Below, piece after piece: positions 46,101 to 47,917 of a DNA stretch of 64,000 bases; the first letter of the stretch is position 1, and each line of letters begins with the position of its first letter. Position numbers and translations under genes: made by a program. The stretch lies in the NCBI RefSeq assembly GCF_050436995.1, contig NC_134767.1, forward strand, positions 9,362,001 to 9,426,000. The letters run 5' to 3'. The stretch is from Anticarsia gemmatalis (lineage: Eukaryota; Arthropoda; Insecta; Lepidoptera; Erebidae). The notes below the pieces were generated by a model, which was given only the letters and a program-made list of their open reading frames with translations, searched no databases and had not been told where the DNA came from.

Positions 46101-46845
46101 CTTGGTCCAGTATGGTTAGTGGTCAACCGAGTGTCGAAGTTGTTCAAGCCGCCCGAAGGTCTTTGACGTGGCTTAACAAGTGTTATTTAATTGACAACAA
46201 CCAGGACCTACTTTTTACGTGCCTTCCGAAGCACGGAGACGCTTAGTTCAAATACCACTATGCGGTCACCCATCTATAGAATGACCGCGCCAAGGGTTTC
46301 TCAACTCACGGATCGTATACAGACCTTTGAGCGCAACTGACTATGAGCGCCTCAGAGCCAGTTGCGCTCACATCGCAGGTACTTGTGGCTACAGACCAGC
46401 TATTGCGTATCTCAATTGACAAGTTTTTGATAGCCACTTTGCTGTACATTGATTTTTTACTTTAATGACGATGAATTCTACGTTATGTGAAAGCAGCAAT
46501 GTACTGCATACTTGGCTATAAAATTGATCTATACTAGTTATTGTACTGAGTACTGAGATATGCAATAACAATTATTCTCATCTTGGTTTTGAAGACTTAC
46601 AACAATATACTGAAAAGCTTCGTCAGGGTTCAGGATTCTAATGGCGTTGCTTGTTAGTTTTGTAGTGTGCCGCTAGATGGCGTTGCTCAGTTGCTCATTA
46701 TAGTCATTTAACTATCCCTATAACTATTTTAGAATGAATCATCCTTTTATTTCTTTTGACTAATACTATCGTGCGATTAACCATCATGTTTTCTGATTTG
46801 CAGACCACCATCCACCGCGAGATAAACACCGCACTGCAAACATGA
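5067..46845 (+). CDS. homer: Homer scaffold protein (eight exons visible, N-terminus upstream of window)
   Basis: Homer is a postsynaptic scaffold. Its N-terminal EVH1 domain binds PPxxF ligands (mGluR, IP3R, ryanodine receptor, Shank) and its C-terminal coiled coil tetramerises. Exons are 5067-5198, 7002-7196, 7546-7614, 7980-8119, 43691-43857, 44358-44473, 45136-45252 and 46804-46845. All junctions are GT-AG and all phases agree, giving 325 residues. The first exon encodes the second half of EVH1 (MTFTKTSQKFGQWSDVRANT, then VYGLGFASEPEL), continuing into FIEKFQEVKEA, close to fly and vertebrate Homer. Residues about 60-170 of the visible part are a Gly/Ala/Pro/Ser linker. The rest is Leu-heptad coiled coil, including the Homer hallmark ALQESTANVDEWKRQL. 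About 65 N-terminal residues are missing, encoded beyond the window. The frame stays open after the TGA (see the readthrough entry). Confidence 0.95.
5199..7001 (+). other. Homer intron (1.8 kb)
   Basis: No exon or nested gene seen. A decayed repeat lies around 5690-5770. The short ORFs inside are AT-rich and unlike any protein I recognise. Confidence 0.7.
7002..7196 (+). CDS. homer: Homer exon: end of EVH1 and start of linker
   Basis: Acceptor TTCACAG at 7001, donor GTAATG at 7197; 195 bp, phase 0. It starts FIEKFQEVKEAIQAQQ, the last EVH1 helix, then passes into a low-complexity linker with a Gly run and Ala/Pro/Ser repeats ending AVSPAQ. It is GC-rich against AT-rich introns. Confidence 0.93.
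7546..7614 (+). CDS. homer: Homer exon: short linker exon
   Basis: Acceptor TTTGCAG at 7545, donor GTAACT at 7615; 69 bp, phase 0, 23 codons (PKVPEPEEMAVHQRAHSVSS, then SLQ). As a phase 0-0 cassette it could be skipped without a frame change. Confidence 0.85.
7824..7870. repeat. Perfect 21-bp hairpin, 5-base loop
   Basis: Arms TTGTGACAAAACGTAAGTTC(T) at 7824-7844 and its exact complement at 7850-7870, with loop ATCGC. It lies 110 bp before the next Homer exon, in the pyrimidine-tract side of the intron. Confidence 0.9.
7980..8119 (+). CDS. homer: Homer exon: linker and start of coiled coil
   Basis: Acceptor TCGTGCAG at 7979, donor GTAAGT at 8120; 140 bp ending in phase 2. Encodes SGYGTVSRAPRGPLASAGAP, then EQQLRYENDRLKLALAQ, where the Leu periodicity of the coiled coil begins. 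The split Ser codon is completed at 43691. If the intron is retained the next codons are AGG TAA. Confidence 0.92.
8570..8602. terminator. Convergent poly(A) signals: two AATAAA on plus, one on minus
   Basis: AATAAA occurs on the plus strand at 8570-8575 and 8587-8592, about 450 bp inside the big Homer intron. TTTATT at 8597-8602 is AATAAA on the minus strand, 1.36 kb beyond the cuticle gene stop and followed by GU-rich sequence. They could serve an intronic Homer end and the cuticle gene end. A nearer minus-strand candidate for the cuticle gene is TTTATT at 9705-9710. Confidence 0.35.
9333..9385. repeat. Imperfect (GAAT)n microsatellite
   Basis: GAATGAATGAATGAA with degenerate flanking units between the cuticle gene 3' end and its possible distal poly(A) site. 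Confidence 0.6.
9959..10218 (-). CDS. Cuticle protein exon 4 (end of RR-2 domain and C-terminal repeats)
   Basis: Acceptor CCGCAG ends at 10219; stop TAG at 9961-9959. The exon encodes TYTLIETDGTKRVVEYEADD and KNGFNAVVHKIG, then the E-P-K-Y/E-A-K-F repeats. The plus-strand ORF over the same bases (9962-10207) is a shadow made by this repeat. Confidence 0.92.
9959..26903 (-). CDS. RR-2 type cuticular protein (CPR family), four exons, nested in a Homer intron
   Basis: A secreted structural protein that should bind chitin through a Rebers-Riddiford (RR-2) domain. Exons: 26903-26889, 14172-14011, 12974-12878 and 10218-9959, all GT-AG with matching phases (0, 0, 1), giving 177 residues. Exon 1 encodes only MDYKI, typical of CPR genes. 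With exon 2 it forms a signal peptide (SAVSLLLVACVAAQ, likely cut before or after Gln). A Gly/His/Asp-rich spacer follows (residues about 20-59), then the RR-2 core across exons 2-4: AHPKYSFDYSVKDPHTGDQK, HWETRDGDKVKG, TYTLIETDGTKRVVEYEADD and KNGFNAVV. The C-terminus has a 4-residue-step repeat (YEPK/YEAK/FEPK/FEAK types) and ends PIAGGFEH. Intron 1 is 12.7 kb. Exon 1 is assigned by a consensus donor, phase and promoter position, so it is less certain than exons 2-4. Confidence 0.9.
11360..11510 (-). repeat. 5S-like SINE fragment
   Basis: Antisense copy matching the family at 46104-46366: TTTTTACGTGCCCTTCGAA, then CACCCATCTATAGAATGAC-like sequence and a CGTTTACCGACCGG-like end. Diverged. Confidence 0.55.
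11796..11864. repeat. Minisatellite of CGGCTACC/CGGCTATC units
   Basis: About seven degenerate 8-9 bp units such as CAGCTACCGG, CTACCGGCT, ATCGACTACC and TATCGGCTTC. Confidence 0.8.
11940..11995. repeat. Perfect 26-bp hairpin, 4-base loop
   Basis: Left arm 11940-11965 and its exact complement 11970-11995 (TTTAAACTATTGTGAATC on the outside), loop CATT. No related copy seen in the window. Confidence 0.9.
12076..12202. mobile_element. MITE-like element with perfect 31-bp terminal inverted repeats
   Basis: Arms 12076-12106 and 12172-12202 are exact complements (core CGGGAATTAACGCGAA). The interior has CATTTTACC, TAACGTTTCGGCGCAGG and TTGCACTCGCCGTGG. A diverged relative lies at 42893-43030 and weaker ones near 41030-41120 and 47185-47280, so this is a dispersed non-autonomous family. 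Confidence 0.7.
12878..12974 (-). CDS. Cuticle protein exon 3 (core of RR-2 domain)
   Basis: Acceptor TTTCAG ends at 12975, donor GTAAGA starts at 12877; 97 bp. Encodes AHPKYSFDYSVKDPHTGDQK, then EHWETRDGDKVK, the Tyr/Phe-rich chitin-binding strands of RR-2. The split Gly codon joins exon 4. Confidence 0.95.
12975..14010 (-). other. Cuticle gene intron 2 (1.0 kb)
   Basis: AT-rich intron. I see no repeat or exon in it. Confidence 0.8.
14011..14172 (-). CDS. Cuticle protein exon 2 (signal peptide remainder and spacer)
   Basis: Acceptor TTTCCAG ends at 14173, donor GTGAGT starts at 14010; 162 bp, phase 0. Starts SAVSLLLVACVAAQFDDFGG, the hydrophobic half of a signal peptide, and ends EDFDLDYH. 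A GTG-started ORF (14142-13942) covers only part of it and runs into the intron. Confidence 0.92.
14240..14412 (-). repeat. tRNA-derived SINE, family B, antisense
   Basis: Reverse orientation matches the copy at 34713-34920: AAGACAACTCCCG at the tail end, CAACCAGACTCGAAACAA in the body, GGGAATCGAAC (B box complement) and the head near 14400. A minus-strand ORF here is only this SINE. Confidence 0.75.
17585..17660 (+). repeat. 5S-like SINE fragment joined to a tRNA SINE
   Basis: GAGGTTGATCATTGGATGGG, then GTGACCATATTATG and TCCGTGTTTCGGAGG match the body of the copy at 35372. It abuts the family A SINE tail that starts near 17667. Confidence 0.55.
17667..17862 (+). repeat. tRNA-derived SINE, family A, 3' part
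   Basis: TCACTTGCTCTACCGGTGCA, then AAACCTTGCATGC, GGGCATGCTAAGTCCCCAAC and AGTAGGACAGTAATGGGTTA match the full-length copy at 41767-42080. Confidence 0.75.
18174..18361 (-). repeat. tRNA-derived SINE, family B, antisense, diverged
   Basis: GTACAACCAGACCCGAAATA and TTCCGTGTGGCGATCAAACC match the family B body and B-box complement. Confidence 0.65.
19712..19830 (-). repeat. tRNA-derived SINE, family A, antisense tail fragment
   Basis: TCCCACTGCACGGCAAAAGG, then GGGAGGGGTTAGGCCTTGGA and CCACACTAGTCAGGTTC match the complement of the family A tail. Confidence 0.65.
21922..21979. repeat. Perfect 26-bp hairpin, 6-base loop
   Basis: Arms 21922-21947 and 21954-21979 (AGGAGAAACTGGCTCGAAAG outside), loop TACAAA. 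The motif TCGAAAGATGCTTT recurs once more, directly, right after the hairpin (21980-21993). Confidence 0.9.
22380..22478 (+). repeat. tRNA-derived SINE, family C
   Basis: CGCGTGTGGTGGGTTCGAAT (B-box region), CCCGGGATATATAT and TGACCACGAGTATCTGTTCT match the copy at 28238-28375. Confidence 0.65.
22470..22620 (+). repeat. Dispersed repeat with near-perfect 26-bp palindrome
   Basis: GTAGCGCGATTCTCTACAGT, then GTCGGTACTGTCGAGTATCG recur at 63878-64000, showing a dispersed family. Inside, the arms at 22552-22577 and 22580-22605 (ACGACGCCGGTTAGAG..., ...CTGATCA) are complementary except one base, with a 2-base loop. The right-edge copy is open, without that palindrome. Confidence 0.7.
23060..23215. 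repeat. Decayed dispersed repeat (GACTAGCTGATGCACGCGGC type)
   Basis: Resembles the lepidopteran repeats that carry GACCCGCGCAACTTCGCTTG-type ends and a GAAAATCGGTTCAGCAGTTT core. Truncated. Confidence 0.4.
25740..26115. repeat. Two adjacent decayed dispersed repeats (antisense, then sense)
   Basis: 25740-25880 reads antisense (CCAAATTCGTTCAGTAGTTT, then TTTGCGTAAAAGAGTAACAA). 25930-26115 reads sense (TGTATGTTTGTATCTTTAAA ... GGGCGAAGCCAAGGCGGGCG). Same class as 30110-30316. Confidence 0.5.
26889..26903 (-). CDS. Cuticle protein exon 1 (start codon exon, MDYKI)
   Basis: ATG at 26903-26901 followed by four codons and donor GTGAGT at 26888. It is the same phase 0 as exon 2, and it sits 36 bases downstream of the predicted start site. 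CPR genes usually have such a 4-5 codon first exon. Chosen over other ATGs by donor, phase and promoter fit together. Confidence 0.7.
26938..26968 (-). promoter_or_regulatory. TATA box and initiator of the cuticle gene
   Basis: TATAAG on the minus strand at 26968-26963 and an initiator-like TTACATT with its A at 26938, 30 bases downstream. This fits insect TATA/Inr spacing and leaves a 5' UTR of about 35 bases. Confidence 0.6.
27343..27534 (-). CDS. Possible small secreted peptide (63 aa), family unknown
   Basis: Starts MINAFYFIFVSMLFLSCAG, a credible signal peptide with cleavage after SCA or CAG. A mature segment of about 44 residues follows: EHEPADLILGSVNAAISIAR, then basic and Lys/Asn-rich, ending PFLNFL. 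It has no cysteine after the signal and no dibasic-amide motif. I do not recognise the family. It lies 370 bp upstream of the cuticle promoter on the same strand, with AT-rich TATATACATATG just upstream. Caveats: 63 codons can occur by chance, and TCCTGTGCAG inside it (about 27486-27477) could instead be a splice acceptor. No poly(A) signal was identified. Confidence 0.35.
   Translation of the reverse strand: MINAFYFIFVSMLFLSCAGEHEPADLILGSVNAAISIARERNNSKTKVKNTQIHKKNPFLNFL
27597..28119. repeat. Direct duplication (27597-27732 and 27990-28119) flanking a 5S-like fragment
   Basis: Both copies run from AAAATAGT, through TTGTATCCCGCGA and TTTAATTAAATCGTTG, to GATGCGGGTTCGATGCTCAG and TGATGGCAGAT, with point differences and a small deletion in copy 2. 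Between them (about 27815-27885, minus strand) is GAGGTTAAGC ... CCTATGGATGGGTAACC, a 5S-like SINE segment of another subfamily. Confidence 0.75.
28238..28375 (+). repeat. tRNA-derived SINE, family C
   Basis: Head GACGCACTGGTTAGAGTAG (A-box like) and GGTGGGTTCTAGTCCCATCC (B-box like), then TATGAGCACGAGCATTTGTT. A minus-strand ORF (28413-28204) is this SINE in reverse. Confidence 0.7.
29361..29610 (-). mobile_element. Dispersed ~250-bp element, family D
   Basis: Antisense copy: ACTAGCTGACCCGCGCAACT at one end, CCTTCCTCGATAAATGGGCT inside, a CAAA-repeat run and TATAATATTAGTATAGATA at the other end. Other copies: 34465-34700, 38549-38805, 39752-39996, partial 60499-60605. It could be the 3' end of an RTE-type LINE or a non-autonomous helitron; I cannot decide. 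Confidence 0.75.
30110..30316 (+). repeat. Dispersed repeat, family E
   Basis: CCTACTAATATTAAAAATGC start, GATGAAATTTGGTATGTAGG core, TTTATCCCGGAGTTTCCACG and GCGGGCGGCCTCTAGTAGG end. Relatives at 32935-33120 and 44690-44770. Confidence 0.65.
30455..30635 (+). repeat. tRNA-SINE family A fragment interrupted by another repeat
   Basis: AAATCCCCAACCCGTATCTG and TTTGGTGGACTCGAAGCC match family A. TTCCAACTATGCTGAAGTCG with GGCTTCCAGTCTC is the repeat also seen at 48460-48520, lying inside it. The A tail resumes at AGGACAGTAATGGGTTAAAT. Confidence 0.65.
31481..31489 (+). promoter_or_regulatory. TATA-like box upstream of the possible alternative Homer exon
   Basis: TATATAAAT, 63 bases before the ATG at 31544. 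A start site about 30 bases downstream would give a 5' UTR of some 30 bases. Confidence 0.3.
31544..31575 (+). CDS. Possible alternative first exon of Homer (coiled-coil-only isoform)
   Basis: TTAAAACAATGG gives a good insect start context. The frame reads MVANNAGSTS plus two bases (GG) before donor GTAAAT at 31576. A phase-2 donor is exactly what the next Homer exon (43691, phase 2 acceptor) needs: the join gives Gly, then SANAKKWEVEL. The patch is GC-rich inside an AT-rich intron. This is inference: the phase match alone has a one-in-three chance, and no transcript is visible. The product would lack EVH1 and keep the multimerising coiled coil. Confidence 0.3.
31764..31990 (-). repeat. tRNA-SINE family A, antisense
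   Basis: TCCCACTGCTGGGCAATTGA, ACCACGCTGGCCAAGTGCGG, TTTGCATGCCCTCAATAAAT and AATACACACATAACTTCGAA match the complement of the 41767 copy. The plus-strand ORF here is the SINE. Confidence 0.8.
32935..33120 (+). repeat. Dispersed repeat, family E
   Basis: ATTAATATTATAAATGCGAA, AGATTTGGATGGTATGTAG and CGAACTCGCGGGCAGAAACT ends. Confidence 0.55.
33783..33950. mobile_element. MITE-like foldback, 28-bp terminal inverted repeats
   Basis: 33783-33810 and 33923-33950 are inverted copies with two mismatches (GGGCTTATCACGTATCTCAG versus its partner). Interior of 112 bp without coding potential. Confidence 0.65.
34465..34700 (-). mobile_element. Dispersed element, family D, antisense
   Basis: ACTAGCTGAATCGCGCAACT to TCATAATATTAGTATAGATT, with CAAATCGGACCAGTAGTTCC inside. 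The interior has a deletion relative to 29361. Confidence 0.75.
34713..34920 (+). repeat. tRNA-derived SINE, family B, near full length
   Basis: Head GATGACCTCCGTGGCGCTGT with A-box-like TGGTTAAGG and B-box-like GCTCGATTCCC. Body TTTTTTCGGGTCTGGTTGTG, end GTACGGGAGTTGTCTTTAT. It starts 12 bases after the family D element, so it is a nested or adjacent insertion. Confidence 0.8.
34937..35030 (-). repeat. tRNA-SINE family A, antisense fragment
   Basis: GAATGAGGAGGGGTTTAGGC and CCACGTTGGCCAAGTGCGGT match the complement of family A; tail and head are missing. Confidence 0.65.
35372..35640 (+). repeat. 5S rRNA-like SINE, sense orientation
   Basis: GGGTTAAGCAACCG, GGCGCGGTCATTC and GGATGGGTGACCGC line up in order and spacing with the internal promoter region of 5S rRNA (GTTAAGCAAC, GGTCAGTAC, GGATGGGTGACCGC). 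The body continues CGTGCTTCGGAGGGCACGTT, GGTCCCGGTTGTTGTCTACT and AGGTTGACCACTAACCATAC. Other copies are at 61012, 46104, 4510, 11360, 61735 and 17585. Confidence 0.7.
36171..36220. repeat. Five-unit 10-bp tandem repeat around CCGGG
   Basis: Units AATCCGGGTA, TCTCCGGGCA, TGTCCGGATA, TATCCGGGAC and TGTCGGAACC in exact 10-bp register. Confidence 0.8.
36735..38370. repeat. Satellite-like array: four ~440-470 bp units with CTGT/CTAT microsatellites
   Basis: The anchor CAATATCAATCGTAGATCG recurs at 36841, 37310, 37751 and 38193 (spacing 469, 441, 442). Each unit reads GTTCACGTAACGCGGCTGTA, GCAAGGATAATTTGATCG, then a microsatellite (37012-37155, 37480-37563, 37917-38040), CAGGCTGTAT, AAAGCTGAAATTTTC and AATGCGTGTACAAATG. 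The fourth unit stops before a long microsatellite. ORFs in this block are microsatellite translations. Confidence 0.92.
38549..38805 (+). mobile_element. Dispersed element, family D, sense
   Basis: TATACTAATATTATAAAGCT start, a TTTG run, GGGAACTACTGATCCGATTT, CGACCAATAGGAGCAGAGTA and GAAGTTGCGCGGGTCAGCTA end. It is the ancestral-type reference for the rearranged copy at 39752. Confidence 0.8.
39055..39370. repeat. Local imperfect direct and inverted repeats
   Basis: TACCATATCTATACTTCTGT recurs at about 39070 and 39163, with a third partial copy at 39318. CTTGAAAATCAG and its complement CTGATTTTCAAG flank 39255-39297. Confidence 0.6.
39752..39996 (+). mobile_element. Dispersed element, family D, with internal inversion
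   Basis: Same family as 38549 but, where that copy reads GGGAACTACTGATCCG, this one has GGGAATTTTTCAAATCAGAC, then CAGTAGTCTGATTTG. That creates a perfect 16-bp hairpin (39799-39814 and 39822-39837, loop CCAGTAG). Confidence 0.8.
41676..41721. repeat. Perfect 17-bp hairpin, 12-base loop
   Basis: TCTATTCAATAGCGTTT at 41676-41692 and its exact complement at 41705-41721. Confidence 0.85.
41767..42080 (+). mobile_element. Full-length tRNA-derived SINE, family A
   Basis: tRNA-like head GCAGTGATAGCCGAGTGG (A box) and AGGTTCGAACCC (B box). A body with AACATCGTGAGGAAACCTTG and CAACCCGCACTTGGCCAGCG, then CAGCAGTGGGACAGTAATGG and an AT-rich TTTATTTATTT tail. Imperfect flanking repeats TTAGAATTTATA (41749-41760) and TTAGAATATATA (42079-42090) may be the target site duplication. 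It is a pol III SINE of the type common in noctuid-like moths. Plus-strand ORFs here are SINE-derived. Confidence 0.85.
42893..43030. mobile_element. Diverged relative of the 12076 MITE
   Basis: AGAATCAACGCAAACAAGCA left, TTGACGTTTCGGCGCG centre, TTCGCGTTAATTCCCC right. The terminal inverted repeat is decayed. Confidence 0.5.
43691..43857 (+). CDS. homer: Homer exon: first coiled-coil exon
   Basis: Acceptor TTCTCCAG at 43690, donor GTAACA at 43858; 167 bp, phase 2 in and phase 1 out. Contains the Homer signature ALQESTANVDEWKRQLHQYR. Two overlapping ORFs in other frames are shadows caused by its high GC. Confidence 0.95.
43935..44065 (-). repeat. tRNA-SINE family B, antisense fragment
   Basis: AAGTACAACCAGACCCGTTA, TTGTGGATCGCACAAATAAT and TTCTGTTTGGGAA match the complement of 34713-34920. 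Confidence 0.65.
44358..44473 (+). CDS. homer: Homer exon: coiled coil
   Basis: Acceptor GTTCCAG at 44357, donor GTATCA at 44474; 116 bp, phase 1 in, phase 0 out. GAEANEVEQLRQRVAQLEAE and LAQKNEELAQITKSKKSEQ show clear heptads. Confidence 0.93.
45136..45252 (+). CDS. homer: Homer exon: coiled coil
   Basis: Acceptor GTTTCAG at 45135, donor GTGAGA at 45253; 117 bp, phase 0. Encodes DAEAKLAQSQLELALAAQDG, then QRQVIQALNDQLARQLDEL. Confidence 0.92.
45317..46103. mobile_element. Large foldback element: two 280-bp inverted arms, 227-bp spacer
   Basis: Left arm 45317-45596 and right arm 45824-46103 are complementary with about three mismatches (outer end AAGATCCCAGAGCTGCCAGA). The spacer has no ORF. 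If the true ends are CCAGAGC, the flanking GATC could be a 4-bp target duplication, but GATC is palindromic so this is weak. It lies in the last Homer intron, 65 bp after the donor exon. Confidence 0.9.
46104..46366 (-). repeat. 5S-like SINE, antisense, abutting the foldback
   Basis: GTTAGTGGTCAACCGAGTGT, TTTACGTGCCTTCCGAAGCA, ACTATGCGGTCACCCATC and AATGACCGCGCCAAGGGTTT are the complement of 35372-35640. Confidence 0.7.
46804..46845 (+). CDS. homer: Homer last exon (to first stop)
   Basis: Acceptor TTTGCAG at 46803; TTIHREINTALQT then TGA at 46843-46845. The short amphipathic end closes the coiled coil. The stop context is ACA TGA GAC. Confidence 0.9.
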   Translation, partial: TTIHREINTALQT

Positions 46846-47046
46846 GACGCGGCTCCCCCGCCGCCGGCGATCTACGCGGCGGTACAAAAACATCGCCCCC
46901 TGCTGCTACGTCACACCCCGCACCCCACTCACCCCGGCCACCCCACGCATCCCGGCCACCCCAGCCACCCCGGTCACCCCAGTCACCCCGGACATCACCA
47001 CGATCAACATGAGCCGACCTACGTGACGCTCAAAGCGAAGAAATGA
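46846..47046 (+). other. In-frame extension after the Homer stop: possible readthrough C-terminus
   Basis: In the Homer frame the codons after TGA are all sense for 66 codons, ending TGA at 47044-47046. The conceptual peptide starts DAAPPPPAIYAAVQKHR, passes through His-Pro-Gly/His-Pro-Ser repeats (HPGHPT, HPGHPS) and ends HHHDQHEPTYVTLKAKK. Repeat copies differ mostly at third positions of this frame (GGC/GGT/GGA, AGC/AGT, CAC/CAT), which suggests selection on the peptide. The other two frames are also open over most of the GC-rich repeat, so length alone proves nothing; they close earlier. It could instead be ordinary 3' UTR. Confidence 0.4.
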
Positions 47047-47406
47047 AGAGTGCTGTCGGTATTTCGCAAGGTGCACGAGTTTTTTTAAACGGGGTACGGT
47101 CGGTTGTTTAATTTTTTTTGTTTTTTAGTACTATATTGTTGTATGTATAGATATGTTAATGCGCTCTTAATTAAAACACTTAAAAACGTGTCAAATGTCT
47201 CATATACGAGATTTGATAATGTAATATTTGTTAAGTTTCGTTGACTTTTCCGCGCAGGTTACACTGATCGCCATGTGTTTTAACTATGACAAGCTATGGT
47301 AGATTCATGTTCTACTCTCATATTTGGACATTGTCGATAGATATTGTATTATCGTAATAATCACTAGTAACAGTTTTGTTTAGTAACATAATTACTATAA
47401 CTGGGC

Positions 47407-47522
47407 CATTACAAACGTGCGAACTACGTCATGTTATTTTGTAGCGCTCTCTCGCTCGCACTTACACATTGTCACATTCCAATGATTCTTTTAATCATGA
47501 CGTAGTTCTCACGTTTGTAGTG
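47407..47522. mobile_element. Small MITE, copy 1
   Basis: CATTACAAACGTGCGAACTA and its inverted partner at the right end (ACGTAGTTCTCACGTTTGTA). Same family as 47811-47917. Confidence 0.75.
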
Positions 47523-47810
47523 TCTCAAGTATAGCGTACATCTGCAAAGGCATTCGTTTTATCCTGTATTTTTCTTTTTTAAACCAAAATGCAATCTAAT
47601 GCTTTACAGCTCTTGCTAATAAGATAACTTCAGATTTATAAACCCGTATTTAGACAGGAGTATTAAGCTATTTAGTTATGAGAGTACGAATAAAGTAAAA
47701 AATTACTGTCAATAAGTGGCTTGCTACATTCACACACACAAAGTTAACTGACTTGCACTATAGTTTCTCTTAATCGAAATAAAAAAATACACGTTTTTAA
47801 ACACAAGAGT

Positions 47811-47917
47811 CATTACAAAAGCGCGAATTACGTCATGTCGACACATGAATGTTATAAATCAGTAAGTACGAGTGAGAGGTCCGATAAAACGATCACGTAG
47901 TTCGCACGTTTGTAATG
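47811..47917. mobile_element. Small MITE, copy 2
   Basis: CATTACAAAAGCGCGAATTA left, ACGTAGTTCGCACGTTTGTA right, about 107 bp long, with a CGAGTGAGAGG-like interior shared loosely with copy 1. Confidence 0.75.
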
